From Comamonadaceae bacterium (GTDB lineage: Bacteria; Pseudomonadota; Gammaproteobacteria; Burkholderiales; Burkholderiaceae_C), in NCBI GenBank assembly GCA_947449025.1, contig CANFQF010000012.1, positions 1 to 37,148 on the forward strand: a stretch of DNA of 37,148 nt. The letters run 5' to 3'. Shown here piece by piece: positions 1-10,862 of this stretch. Position 1 is the stretch's first letter, and every line of letters starts with the position of its first letter. The translations under genes and the position numbers were made by a program. The notes under the pieces are model-generated. The model did not search any database. It was not told the DNA's origin and saw nothing but the letters and a program-made list of their open reading frames with translations.

Positions 1-1189
1 ACTCCATGATCTTTGCAACGACGCCGGAGCCGACGGTCTTGCCACCTTCGCGGATGGCAAAGCGCAGGCCTTCTTCCATGGCGATCGGGGCGATCAGCTT
101 CACAGTGATCGACACGTTGTCGCCAGGCATCACCATCTCTTTGTCCTTGGGCAGCTCAATGGCGCCCGTGACGTCGGTGGTGCGGAAGTAAAACTGCGGA
201 CGGTAGTTGTTGAAGAAGGGCGTGTGACGGCCACCTTCGTCCTTGGACAGCACATAAATTTCGGCCGTGAAGTGCGTGTGCGGCTTCACAGAACCGGGCT
301 TGCACAGCACTTGGCCGCGCTGCACATCTTCGCGCTTGGTGCCGCGCAGCAAAATACCGACGTTGTCGCCAGCCTGGCCCTGGTCCAGGAGCTTACGGAA
401 CATCTCCACGCCCGTGCAGGTGGTCTTGACCGTGGGAACAATGCCCACAATCTCGATTTCCTCGCCCACCTTGACAATGCCGCGCTCGACGCGACCGGTC
501 ACCACAGTGCCACGGCCAGAGATCGAGAACACGTCTTCCACAGGCATCAGAAACGCGCCGTCAACAGCACGCTCGGGCGTCGGGAAGTAGCTGTCCATCG
601 CCTCGGCCAGCTTGAAAATCGCCTGCTCGCCCAGCGGGCCCTTGTCGCCCTCGAGCGCCAGCTTGGCCGAACCATGAACGATCGGGGTGTCATCACCGGG
701 GAAGTCGTACTTCGTGAGCAGCTCGCGCACTTCCATCTCGACCAGCTCCAAGAGCTCGGCGTCGTCGACCATGTCGCACTTGTTCAAAAACACGATGATG
801 TGCGGCACGCCCACTTGGCGGGCCAGCAAAATGTGCTCGCGCGTCTGCGGCATCGGGCCGTCAGCGGCCGAGCACACCAAAATCGCGCCGTCCATCTGCG
901 CAGCACCCGTGATCATGTTCTTCACATAGTCGGCGTGGCCAGGGCAGTCCACGTGCGCATAGTGACGGCTCTCCGTCTCGTACTCCACGTGCGCCGTGTT
1001 AATCGTGATACCGCGCGCCTTTTCTTCAGGCGCCGCATCGATCTGGTCGTACGCCTTGGCCTCGCCACCAAACTTGGCCGACAACACCGTGGTGATCGCC
1101 GCCGTCAGCGTCGTCTTGCCATGGTCCACGTGACCAATCGTGCCCACGTTGACGTGCGGCTTGGTACGCTCAAATTTTCCTTTTGCCAT
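1..1189 (-). CDS. tuf: Elongation factor Tu (stop codon cut by window edge)
   Basis: EF-Tu carries aminoacyl-tRNA to the ribosomal A site as a GTP complex and acts in the cytoplasm. The reverse strand from 1189 begins [12 protein letters not shown] and carries the [10 protein letters not shown]-loop. It ends [10 protein letters not shown], with only the first base of the stop codon (T, position 1) inside the window. The visible 396 codons match the full length usual in Burkholderiales, so the protein is complete and only the stop is lost. It is the last visible gene of rpsL-rpsG-fusA-tuf, 144 bp after fusA, with a small hairpin between. Betaproteobacteria commonly carry a second tuf elsewhere, which cannot be seen here. 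Confidence 0.98.
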   Translation of the reverse strand, partial: MAKGKFERTKPHVNVGTIGHVDHGKTTLTAAITTVLSAKFGGEAKAYDQIDAAPEEKARGITINTAHVEYETESRHYAHVDCPGHADYVKNMITGAAQMDGAILVCSAADGPMPQTREHILLARQVGVPHIIVFLNKCDMVDDAELLELVEMEVRELLTKYDFPGDDTPIVHGSAKLALEGDKGPLGEQAIFKLAEAMDSYFPTPERAVDGAFLMPVEDVFSISGRGTVVTGRVERGIVKVGEEIEIVGIVPTVKTTCTGVEMFRKLLDQGQAGDNVGILLRGTKREDVQRGQVLCKPGSVKPHTHFTAEIYVLSKDEGGRHTPFFNNYRPQFYFRTTDVTGAIELPKDKEMVMPGDNVSITVKLIAPIAMEEGLRFAIREGGKTVGSGVVAKIME

Positions 1190-1296
1190 TTCTCAAATCT
1201 CCAAAGAGCAGGGCCCGTGACTGTTTAACGTCTCCGGCAAAGTCCGCGCCACGGGCAGCGGGTCAACCACAGATGTGGCGCCGAAGACAAATGAAG

Positions 1297-1317
1297 GAAG
1301 CGGCGCCAGGCCGCTTC
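1297..1317 (-). other. fusA-tuf intercistronic hairpin
   Basis: An 8-bp perfect inverted repeat, GAAGCGGC / GCCGCTTC with a 5-nt loop, lies 16 bases past the fusA stop. On the transcribed strand it is followed by only a weak T-rich stretch. It therefore looks more like an mRNA stability or partial termination element than a full terminator. Confidence 0.4.
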
Positions 1318-1333
1318 GGTTTTGGATACGCGT

Positions 1334-3436
<2,103 letters not shown>

Positions 3437-3504
3437 GATCAATCTCTTTCGTTGAAGAGGAAAGCGGCCCGCTCGTGGCGGGCCTGCTCCCCAGGAGGAA
3501 ATGC

Positions 3505-3978
3505 TTAGAAGCGGAAGTGGCTGAAGGCCTTGTTGGCCTCGGCCATACGGTGCACTTCGTCACGCTTTTTCATGGCGCCGCCGCGACCCTCGGTGGCCTC
3601 GAGCAACTCGTTGGCCAGGCGCAGGGCCATGGACTTTTCGCCGCGCTTCTTGGCGGCTTCTTTGAGCCAGCGCATGGACAGCGCCAGACGGCGGACGGGA
3701 CGCACTTCAACCGGAACCTGGTAGTTGGCGCCGCCCACACGGCGGGATTTCACTTCCACCATGGGCTTGATGTTGTTGATGGCGACCGTGAAGGCTTCCA
3801 GCGGGTCGCGGTCAGGGTGCTTCTTCTCGATGAACTCGAGGGCGCCGTAGACGATGCGCTCGGCGACCGCCTTCTTCCCGCCTTGCATGATGACGTTCAT
3901 GAACTTGGCGAGATCGACATTGCCGAACTTGGGATCCGGCAGGATTTCACGTTTAGGGACTTCGCGACGACGTGGCAT
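3505..3978 (-). CDS. rpsG: 30S ribosomal protein S7
   Basis: S7 is the primary 16S rRNA binding protein that nucleates assembly of the 30S head and contacts E-site tRNA. The 157-residue product begins [19 protein letters not shown] and contains the conserved segment [20 protein letters not shown]. Its length fits the family. An AGAGG ribosome binding site stands 7 bases before the ATG. It follows rpsL after a 183-bp spacer. In E. coli S7 represses the operon by binding this intercistronic region. The spacer here has hairpins that could play the same part, but I cannot show that from sequence alone. Confidence 0.98.
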   Translation of the reverse strand: MPRRREVPKREILPDPKFGNVDLAKFMNVIMQGGKKAVAERIVYGALEFIEKKHPDRDPLEAFTVAINNIKPMVEVKSRRVGGANYQVPVEVRPVRRLALSMRWLKEAAKKRGEKSMALRLANELLEATEGRGGAMKKRDEVHRMAEANKAFSHFRF

Positions 3979-4161
3979 TTCAAACCTCTTTAATTTGCTT
4001 CAGTTGGCCCGCCCTTTCGGGTGGCCGCGAGAGCCATTCGGACTCTCACTTACTCGACCCACAGGCAACATGCCTGCTTGGGGTCACTACGTCGATGCAG
4101 CCTACCTTGGCCCATCGACACCGGAAAAAACTCGACCCAAACCTTTTTCGGGCCAGGGCCC
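3979..4161 (-). promoter_or_regulatory. rpsL-rpsG intercistronic region with inverted repeats
   Basis: This 183-bp spacer has no gene. It holds two inverted repeats. One is GGCC-CCC/GGG-GGCC at 4006-4026, close upstream of the rpsG ribosome binding site. The other is GTCGATG/CATCGAC at 4091-4097 and 4113-4119 with a 15-nt loop. In E. coli the equivalent spacer is the S7 translational repressor site. The assignment here is by position and folding potential only. Confidence 0.4.
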
Positions 4162-4539
4162 TTAGGCCTTCTTCGGGCGCTTTGCGCCGTACTTGGAGCG
4201 GGACTGCTTGCGGTCTTTCACGCCCTGCAGGTCCAAGGAGCCGCGCACGATGTGATAGCGCACACCGGGCAAGTCCTTGACACGGCCACCGCGCACGAGC
4301 ACCACAGAGTGCTCCTGGAGGTTGTGGCCTTCACCGCCGATGTAGGAGATGACTTCGAAGCCGTTGGTCAGGCGAACCTTGGCCACCTTGCGAAGCGCGG
4401 AGTTCGGCTTCTTCGGGGTGGTGGTGTACACACGGGTGCACACACCGCGGCGCTGCGGACTGTTTTGCATCGCGGGGCTTTTCGATTTGGTCTTTTCGAC
4501 CTCGCGCCCCTGACGCACGAGTTGGTTGATGGTTGGCAT
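4162..4539 (-). CDS. rpsL: 30S ribosomal protein S12
   Basis: S12 sits at the decoding centre of the small subunit and governs accuracy. The 125-residue product begins [13 protein letters not shown]. It carries [12 protein letters not shown] and [13 protein letters not shown], the two loops where streptomycin resistance changes arise. The lysines at both classical resistance positions are present, so this is the streptomycin-sensitive wild-type form. A C-terminal [10 protein letters not shown] tail is typical of betaproteobacteria. It is the first gene of the operon, 112 bases downstream of the -10 box at 4651-4656. Confidence 0.98.
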   Translation of the reverse strand: MPTINQLVRQGREVEKTKSKSPAMQNSPQRRGVCTRVYTTTPKKPNSALRKVAKVRLTNGFEVISYIGGEGHNLQEHSVVLVRGGRVKDLPGVRYHIVRGSLDLQGVKDRKQSRSKYGAKRPKKA

Positions 4540-4569
4540 TAAACGTCCCTAAACGTTTGAAAACGTCTC

Positions 4570-4614
4570 AAAAAAATCCCTGCGTCCTTCGGCGTGAACC
4601 CGAAAACTCGCAGG
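4570..4614 (-). terminator. Terminator-like hairpin in the str operon leader (candidate attenuator)
   Basis: On the transcribed (minus) strand CCTGCG (4614-4609) pairs with CGCAGG (4584-4579). An inner TTCGG/CCGAA pair closes a 7-nt loop, and the hairpin is followed by GA and seven Ts (4576-4570). This is intrinsic terminator architecture located between the str promoter and rpsL. A second hairpin with an 8-bp stem (TTTCCCGC/GCGGGAAA, 4621-4643) lies just ahead of it at the predicted 5' end of the RNA. Termination or attenuation is inferred, not shown. Confidence 0.55.
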
Positions 4615-4650
4615 CAAAGATTTCCCGCCCCAATAGCGGGAAAGCCCTCC

Positions 4651-4679
4651 AGTATAGCCGGCAGTCAGCCTCACGGCAA
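4651..4679 (-). promoter_or_regulatory. str operon sigma-70 promoter
   Basis: Reading the minus strand, TTGCCG (4679-4674), a 17-bp spacer and TATACT (4656-4651) form a strong sigma-70 match. Transcription would start near 4644, about 105 bases before rpsL. It lies in the 235-bp gap between the dacA-type gene and rpsL. Confidence 0.75.
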
Positions 4680-4774
4680 AGAAATCGGGTCGCCCGCGCT
4701 CTGATGCGCGCCAGAGCCTAGTGCAGAGGGAAGCCGACGGCGGTCTAAACCCCGCCAAATTTAAGCCAAAAGAT

Positions 4775-5980
4775 TTATTTGATCCAAAGACGGATCGCGT
4801 CCCAGGCCCGACCCAGTACGCCCGCCTGGGGAACCGCCTCGAGCGCAACGAGCGGAACCTCGGACACCACCTGGTCGCCAGCCATCACCTTAAGCACGCC
4901 GACCGACTGCCCCTTGGTCAAGGGAGCAACCAGCGGGTCCGGCCGCACCACCTGGCTCTTTAGACGGCCGGCAGTGCCCACCGGCACGGCCACCACGATG
5001 GCCTGTGAACGCCCGAGCTTGACCCGAGATTCGGTGCCCTTCCAGACTTCCGGCGTGACCACGGCCTGATTGGCCTCGAAGAGCTTGACCGCCTCGAAAG
5101 CGGTGTAGCCCCAGTTGAGGAGTTTCTGCGATTCATTGGCGCGTGCACTCTCATTGGCTGCGCCCAGGACGATGGACAGCAGGCGACGCGACCCCAGGCC
5201 CGGGAAGTCGCGATGCGCGGTGGCGATCAGGCAGTAGCCGGCAGCATCGGTGTGACCGGTCTTGAGGCCGTCCACCGTCGGGTCGCGCAGCAGGAGCAGG
5301 TTCCGGTTGTTTTCGTTGGACGCAGGCGTACCGGCATAGCGGTACTTCTTGATCGCGTAGTAGCCGACATAGTCGGGAAAGTCCTGCATCAACCGGGTTG
5401 CCAGGACGCTGAGGTCTCTGGCCGTGGTGGTATGGCCCGGCTCCGTCAAGCCCTCGGGATTGCGGTAGCTGGTGGCCTTCATGCCCAGGGCCTTGGCCTG
5501 GTCGTTCATCAACTGCACGAAGCGCTCGATGCTGCCACCCAGGCCTTCGGCAAGGGCCACCGTGGCGTCGTTGCCCGATTGGACGATCATGCCCTTGACC
5601 AGATCTTCAACCGGCACCTTCATCTTGGGGTCGATGAACATCCGGGAGCCGGGCATCTTCCAGGCGCGCTCACTCACGGGGAGCGTTTGCTTGAGATCCA
5701 GCTTCTTCGACTTGAGGGCGTCGAAGACGATGTAGGCGGTCATCAGCTTAGTCAGCGAGGCGGGCTCGACGGGTGAGTCGATGTCGCGGCCCGCCAGCAC
5801 CTGATTGGCGGTCACATCGATCAGCAGGTAGCTGCGCGCAGCGATCTCGGGCGGCTGCGGAGTCTGAGCCTGTGCGCCGCAAGAGCCCATCAGGAGGGTC
5901 AGTGCGAACAGCGGCGCTAGAACGGACGCAAAAAAGGTCGTGAAAAAGGGCGCCGGAAAGGCGCGGGCGAGTCGGTTCAT
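4775..5980 (-). CDS. dacA: D-alanyl-D-alanine carboxypeptidase (penicillin-binding protein 5/6 type)
   Basis: This periplasmic serine DD-carboxypeptidase removes the terminal D-Ala from peptidoglycan pentapeptides. I chose the ATG at 5980 (MNRLARAFPAPFF), which gives 401 residues with a signal peptide of about 38 residues. The longer frame adds 40 residues that overlap the upstream hydrolase. The three active-site motifs are in order: SLTK (75-78, nucleophile S75), SGN (135-137) and KTG (240-242). The C-terminal part fits the PBP5 beta-rich domain and ends in a short amphipathic segment (LGRAWDAIRLWIK), which in this family anchors the enzyme to the inner membrane. It starts 11 bp after the alpha/beta hydrolase gene, so the two are probably cotranscribed. 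dacC is an alternative name; sequence alone does not separate the paralogues. Confidence 0.93.
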   Translation of the reverse strand: MNRLARAFPAPFFTTFFASVLAPLFALTLLMGSCGAQAQTPQPPEIAARSYLLIDVTANQVLAGRDIDSPVEPASLTKLMTAYIVFDALKSKKLDLKQTLPVSERAWKMPGSRMFIDPKMKVPVEDLVKGMIVQSGNDATVALAEGLGGSIERFVQLMNDQAKALGMKATSYRNPEGLTEPGHTTTARDLSVLATRLMQDFPDYVGYYAIKKYRYAGTPASNENNRNLLLLRDPTVDGLKTGHTDAAGYCLIATAHRDFPGLGSRRLLSIVLGAANESARANESQKLLNWGYTAFEAVKLFEANQAVVTPEVWKGTESRVKLGRSQAIVVAVPVGTAGRLKSQVVRPDPLVAPLTKGQSVGVLKVMAGDQVVSEVPLVALEAVPQAGVLGRAWDAIRLWIK

Positions 5981-5991
5981 GGCGGAGTGGA

Positions 5992-6618
5992 TCAGCGCAG
6001 GTGGCGCACGACCAGTGACTTGAGCAGCGGCAATTGTCCGTGAAAGAAGTGCCCGCCACCGGGTATCACCGTGACAGGGAGAGCCTGCGGCCGCGCCCAA
6101 TCCAAGACTGCGGACAACAGCACAGTGTCATCTTGCTCGCCATGGATCACCAGAGTGCGCTCGTGCATTTCCGGAGGCAATGTGGCCACAGAAAAGCGGG
6201 CGGCAGCCGTGCCCACCAGGACCAGATTCTCGAGCGGCCGCTGCGGCCAGAGGCGCAGGGTCACCTGACTGGCGACAAAGGAGCCAAAGGAGAAACCGGC
6301 CAGCGACAGGGCGTCGGACGGTGCCACCTGGTCAATGAGGTAAAGCATGTCCTCGACCTCGCCGACACCCATGTCGTGCCCGCCCTCGCTGGCACCCACG
6401 CCGCGGAAGTTAAAGCGGACCGCGGTCCAACCGCATTGCACAAACGCGCGCGCCAGCGTCTGAACCACTTTGTTATCCATGGTGCCGCCAAAAAGCGGGT
6501 GGGGGTGCGCGATGACCGCAGTGCCGCGCAGTGGCATACCCGCCGGGGGCACGTCACGCAGCGCCTCGATGGCGCCGGCCGGGCCAGTCAGTTGCAGGCG
6601 CTCGGTCTGGGCGTTCAT
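5992..6618 (-). CDS. Alpha/beta hydrolase (COG2945-like)
   Basis: The 208-residue protein is a small soluble alpha/beta hydrolase with no signal peptide. It begins MNAQTERLQLTGPAG. It shows HPHPLFGGTMDNKVV (about 38-52, typical of the COG2945 group), FNFRGVGAS after the second strand, and the nucleophile elbow GFSFG with S110. The likely acid is D163 or D164 in GEQDD, and H190 lies in GGGHFFHG. A complete Ser-Asp-His triad is therefore present. The substrate is unknown for this group. It lies between the ferredoxin gene (42 bp upstream) and dacA (11 bp downstream), all leftward. Confidence 0.85.
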   Translation of the reverse strand: MNAQTERLQLTGPAGAIEALRDVPPAGMPLRGTAVIAHPHPLFGGTMDNKVVQTLARAFVQCGWTAVRFNFRGVGASEGGHDMGVGEVEDMLYLIDQVAPSDALSLAGFSFGSFVASQVTLRLWPQRPLENLVLVGTAAARFSVATLPPEMHERTLVIHGEQDDTVLLSAVLDWARPQALPVTVIPGGGHFFHGQLPLLKSLVVRHLR

Positions 6619-6660
6619 GGCGCGTGATTCAAAGGAAGGCGCTGAGGCCGAAAGTCGGCA

Positions 6661-7017
6661 TCAGCGGCCGACGTCGGCTGGCAGCACGAGGCGCTCGACC
6701 ACCTTGCCATTTTTCAGGTGGGACTCAACGATCTCGTCGATGTCGTCCATGTCGACAAAGGTGTACCAGACGGCCTCCGGGTAGACCACCGCCACCGGCC
6801 CGCCAGCGCAGCGGTCCAGGCAGCCGGCCTTGTTGACGCGTACTTTGCCGGCCCCGGCGAGGCCCGCCTCCTTCACACGCGCCTTGCAGCGGTCAAAGCC
6901 TTCCTTGGCCGGGTGGTCGGCACAGCAGGCCTCCCCATTCGGGCGCTGGTTGAGGCAGAAGAAAACATGGCGCTGGTAATAGGGCGCGGCTGCCGGGCCC
7001 TGTGCAGAAGAGGTCAT
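6661..7017 (-). CDS. Thioredoxin-like [2Fe-2S] ferredoxin
   Basis: This 118-residue cytoplasmic protein belongs to the thioredoxin-like [2Fe-2S] ferredoxin family, which also supplies the NuoE fold. Cysteines at about C21 and C31/C32, with GCLDRC (C66, C70) followed by AGGPVAVVYPE, give the expected four-cysteine cluster pattern. C44 is additional. Small proteins of this type are common next to the alpha/beta hydrolase in Burkholderiales. Its redox partner is unknown. Its ATG overlaps the stop of the upstream VanZ-like gene (ATGA, 7014-7017), which implies translational coupling. Confidence 0.88.
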   Translation of the reverse strand: MTSSAQGPAAAPYYQRHVFFCLNQRPNGEACCADHPAKEGFDRCKARVKEAGLAGAGKVRVNKAGCLDRCAGGPVAVVYPEAVWYTFVDMDDIDEIVESHLKNGKVVERLVLPADVGR

Positions 7018-8138
7018 GCGCCGATTCTAGGCGGCGCATCATTCCAGGACAGCCGCAGCAGCCCATAGACTAGGACCGCATACGGCCACCACCAGCCAAT
7101 CCACTGCGCGAGCCCGTTGAAGCGGATGAATCGCCCCTGCTCCCAGGCCTGGAGCGTGAGCGAGTAATAGGCATTAGCCGGCGCCTGGTTCAACAGACTC
7201 AGGTGGAGGACCAGCACCGGCAGGAGCAGGGCCACGCAGCCCCGGCGCGGGAGCCAGACCACCAGCACGACAAGCGCCACGCCGCCCACCAATCCCATCT
7301 GCACCGACAAACTCAGCCACGCCCAGGCGTTGGCCGGGCCGAAGCTCAGGGCCGCAGACAGCGCGCTGGCGGCAAGGCCGGCAGCGAGGATCCCCAGTGC
7401 CAGGGCCACGCGCCCGCGCAGGGCGCCCATGATGGAAAAAGCCAGAAGACAGGGCACCAGAAGGCCCAGGGCCACAGCGACCAACTCCGTGCCCTGGCCC
7501 AGAGGCTGATGCTGCGGCTCGCGCACGGGCAGCCAGGCGAGGAAGGGGGTGTCCTCCAGCCAGTCCGCCAGGGCCAGTTGGGTGCGCTCCAGCACCTGCC
7601 CGAGGCCCAAGGGCAGCGGCGCGGGAAACAAGAGTCCGGCGGGCCACAGGGCCAACAGCACCAGGGCACCGCGCGCCTCGTCCACAAACCACCTCCGCCG
7701 AAAACGCGACCAGCGTTGCAACAGGCCCATTCGCTCCAGGCCCGAAGCCAGCAGGGCGCCCAGGAGGGCTCCGATCAGATTGAGGCCCAGGTCGAGGTTG
7801 GAAGGCACGCGCGAAGGCAGGAAAGTCTGGAGTGCCTCCATGGAAAAGGACAGGGCTGCCGCGCCAAGGAGGGACACGACCAGCGCGCCGCGGGAGCCGC
7901 CCGCAGCCGGGTCACGCCGCAGCCGGGCCAGACCGACCAGGAAACCCAGCGGGGCGTAGCCAGCCACGTTGGCGGCCAGATCAAAGCCTGTCCACCACTG
8001 GGGCCAGGGGCTGGCCAGGAAGGCCCAGGGAGCAAGGCCCTGAACGCGCCAGCCGTCGAAGGGGTAGAGGCTGGCATAGACGATCAGGACCCCATAGGCC
8101 AAGGCCAGTGGCCCGGCAGAGGTCTTGTGCATCGGCAT
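7014..8138 (-). CDS. VanZ-like family membrane protein
   Basis: This is a 374-residue polytopic inner membrane protein. The N-terminal part has the VanZ-like pattern: YGVLIVYASLYPFDGW, then the DLAANVAGYAPLGFLVG segment, and SMEALQTFLPSRVPSNLDLGLNLIGALLG at about 120-145. The C-terminal half adds several more hydrophobic helices, longer than a minimal VanZ domain. VanZ itself gives low-level teicoplanin resistance, but most chromosomal family members have no known role and resistance should not be assumed. ATG 8138 is used; a second ATG at 8132 is equally possible. It lies 29 bp after hemJ and overlaps the ferredoxin gene by 4 bp. Confidence 0.82.
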   Translation of the reverse strand: MPMHKTSAGPLALAYGVLIVYASLYPFDGWRVQGLAPWAFLASPWPQWWTGFDLAANVAGYAPLGFLVGLARLRRDPAAGGSRGALVVSLLGAAALSFSMEALQTFLPSRVPSNLDLGLNLIGALLGALLASGLERMGLLQRWSRFRRRWFVDEARGALVLLALWPAGLLFPAPLPLGLGQVLERTQLALADWLEDTPFLAWLPVREPQHQPLGQGTELVAVALGLLVPCLLAFSIMGALRGRVALALGILAAGLAASALSAALSFGPANAWAWLSLSVQMGLVGGVALVVLVVWLPRRGCVALLLPVLVLHLSLLNQAPANAYYSLTLQAWEQGRFIRFNGLAQWIGWWWPYAVLVYGLLRLSWNDAPPRIGA

Positions 8139-8167
8139 GGCGCCTGTGCGGTTGCGGCGAACTGCGC

Positions 8168-8590
8168 TTAGAACGGCTTGATCACGACGAGCAGCACCGC
8201 GAACAGCAATAGCAGCACAGGGATTTCGTTGAACCAGCGGTACCAGCGATGGCTTCGCGTCATGCCGCCCGACTCAAATTTGCGCAGCATGCGGGCGCAA
8301 ACATGGTGGTAAGCGATGACCAGCACAACGATGGTCAGCTTGGCATGCATCCAGCCGTCGCCGCGGCCAATGCCGTAGCCCAACCAGAGCATCAGCCCCA
8401 GCGCGAGGGCCGGGACGGCCAACAAGGTGGTGAAACGAAGCAGCTTGCGCGCCATCAGCAGCAGGCGATCGCGCTCGGCCAGGGAGCCGGGCTCAACCAT
8501 CGCGAGGTTGACGTAAATACGGGGCAGGTAAAACAGGCCCGCGAACCAGCTGGCGACGAAGACGATGTGGAGGGCTTTGATCCAGAGCAT
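8168..8590 (-). CDS. hemJ: HemJ-like protoporphyrinogen oxidase (TIGR00701/CopD-like membrane protein)
   Basis: HemJ oxidises protoporphyrinogen IX to protoporphyrin IX, the next-to-last step of protohaem synthesis, in organisms without HemG or HemY. The 140-residue protein has four predicted membrane helices and the family landmarks. These are WIKALHIVFVASWFAGLFYLPR with H8 near the N-terminus, GWMHAKL with H82 and K84, and RWFNEIPVLLL near the end. Length and layout match the family. It stands divergent from hemB, another haem gene, which supports the call. Automatic annotation often labels such proteins CopD family. The 297 bp upstream hold a leftward terminator and a probable structured RNA (see those entries). 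Confidence 0.82.
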   Translation of the reverse strand: MLWIKALHIVFVASWFAGLFYLPRIYVNLAMVEPGSLAERDRLLLMARKLLRFTTLLAVPALALGLMLWLGYGIGRGDGWMHAKLTIVVLVIAYHHVCARMLRKFESGGMTRSHRWYRWFNEIPVLLLLFAVLLVVIKPF

Positions 8591-8619
8591 GACGCAAGTG
8601 TAGACAGCGCGGCCCTCGC

Positions 8620-8647
8620 AAAAAAAACCCCGGCCAACGAGCCGGGG
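8620..8647 (-). terminator. Strong leftward intrinsic terminator upstream of hemJ
   Basis: On the minus strand a perfect 7-bp GC stem, CCCCGGC/GCCGGGG with a 6-nt loop, is followed at once by eight Ts (8627-8620). It faces left but lies 29 bp before hemJ, and the next gene on its right (hemB) runs the other way. It must therefore end a short transcript that starts between about 8650 and 8850. Confidence 0.85.
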
Positions 8648-8791
8648 TGGGAAGCCTTTTTGCTGTCACACATCAAGGCGCCCGCTCAGGGAGGAAAAGC
8701 GGGGAGCGCCAATGCGCCCATGGTCAATCTAACAAAGGCCTCCTGCTGCTACAAGGTCGCACGCACGGGGTTTCCCCTCCCTCCGGCGAGC
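8620..8791 (-). ncRNA. Candidate structured small RNA or hemJ leader RNA
   Basis: The minus strand from about 8791 can fold into a long helix. GCTCGC (8791-8786) pairs with GCGGGC (8685-8680), including G-T pairs. An inner AGGGAGG/CTCCCT block extends it through GGGAAA/TTTTC. A GGGCGC-ATTG-GCGCTC hairpin lies within, and the intrinsic terminator at 8620-8647 closes the unit at about 172 nt. A weak -10 (TATTTA, 8800-8795) sits at the right distance upstream. The layout fits either a free small RNA (a divergent 6S RNA is one option) or an attenuated hemJ leader. A conserved RNA named after hemB has been reported in Burkholderia, but I cannot test the match here. Confidence 0.45.
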
Positions 8792-8837
8792 TTTTAAATA
8801 CTTTGGAAGTAGCACTCGGGGACAATGATCGGATCAG

Positions 8838-9901
<1,064 letters not shown>

Positions 9902-9914
9902 GGCCTCGCCGCTG

Positions 9915-9935
9915 CCGGCGGTCCAGCGCCGCCGG
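9915..9935. terminator. GC hairpin between convergent hemB and dienelactone hydrolase genes
   Basis: CCGGCGG (9915-9921) and CCGCCGG (9929-9935) form a perfect 7-bp stem with a 7-nt loop in the 57-bp gap between two converging genes. No T-tract follows on either strand, so termination is only probable from its position. Confidence 0.4.
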
Positions 9936-9958
9936 GCAAGCGGACCGCCAGACCCGAC

Positions 9959-10642
9959 TCAGCCCAGGTGGCTGGCGAAGAATTCCAGCGTGCGCTGGCG
10001 CGCCAGCGCGGCGGCCACCGCATCACCGGTGGCACGGTGGTCGCAGTTGAAGCCGTGGTCAGCGGCGTAGGCATGGACCTGCACCTCCGGATGGGCCTGG
10101 GCGAAGGCACGCACCGTGTCCATGGGGATCCAGGTATCTCGCTCGCCGAAGTGGGCCATCACGGGCACCAGGGGCTTGCGCGCAGACTCCTCGGGCGAGG
10201 TGACGCCGCCGCCGTAATAGGGCGCTGCCGCCGCAAGGCCCTTGAGCAGGCAGGCCGAGCGCCAGGTCAGGAGACCGCCCCAGCAGTAGCCGACCATCCC
10301 GACCTTGCCGGCTTGCGACGCGTAGTCAATGGCCGCCTGGATGTCTTGCATCACGCCCGGCGCAGGCAAGGCATCGACTGCCGTTTTGAGCGCGAAGCCG
10401 GCCTTCCTGTCCTCATCGCCGTATCCGAGGTCGACACCGGCCTTGGCGCGGTGAAAGGTCGGCGGCGCGACCGCCAGATAGCCGTCGGCGGCATAGCCGT
10501 CGGCGACCGCTCGGATGTGCGCATTGACGCCAAAAATCTCTTGCAAAACGACGACGGCGCCGCGCGGCTTCCCGGCCGGCTTTGCCACGTAAGCGGGGAT
10601 GGACTGGCCATCGGCCGATGTGAGGTTGACGATTTCACCCAT
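9959..10642 (-). CDS. Dienelactone hydrolase family protein
   Basis: This is a 227-residue cytoplasmic alpha/beta hydrolase of the dienelactone hydrolase family. Classical members open dienelactones in chlorocatechol breakdown, but many relatives have other substrates. The cysteine nucleophile elbow is GYCWGG (C120). The triad is completed by D169 in FGERDTWIP and H196 in ADHGFNC. E35 in LQEIFGVN is the conserved glutamate that interacts with the cysteine. The start MGEIVNLTSADGQ at 10642 follows an AGGAGA ribosome binding site. No aromatic-degradation genes are nearby, so a housekeeping or detoxifying role is equally likely. A 220-bp gap separates it from the acetyltransferase gene upstream. 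That gap holds a GCGCAGCA/TGCTGCGC hairpin (10776-10796) and no gene. Confidence 0.9.
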   Translation of the reverse strand: MGEIVNLTSADGQSIPAYVAKPAGKPRGAVVVLQEIFGVNAHIRAVADGYAADGYLAVAPPTFHRAKAGVDLGYGDEDRKAGFALKTAVDALPAPGVMQDIQAAIDYASQAGKVGMVGYCWGGLLTWRSACLLKGLAAAAPYYGGGVTSPEESARKPLVPVMAHFGERDTWIPMDTVRAFAQAHPEVQVHAYAADHGFNCDHRATGDAVAAALARQRTLEFFASHLG

Positions 10643-10862
10643 GGTCTCTCCTAGTCTTGTTCAGATCGCTGTGGCCCCGAGCCGGCAAGGTCTTGCAGGC
10701 AGGGAAACGCCAGCCCAAGCTTAACCGGGCTGGGCTGGCGCACAGGTGCAGGGATGCCCTGAGAGGGAACAATGGGCGCAGCACCGGCTGCTGCGCGAAG
10801 GGCTCGTCTGCAAGGCCCGGCCGAAGGGGCGGCGCTTGCCGCTGTGAATGCGACCCGGCGAC

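Noticed and set aside
7014-8138. Glycopeptide resistance gene (vanZ)
   Set aside because: The protein has only a VanZ-like domain in a longer membrane protein, with no van genes around it. Family members of this kind are general.
10741-10862. CTGAGA and nearby bases suggesting a TPP riboswitch upstream of the dienelactone hydrolase
   Set aside because: Only the short CTGAGA word matches and it is on the wrong strand; the rest of the thi-box is absent.
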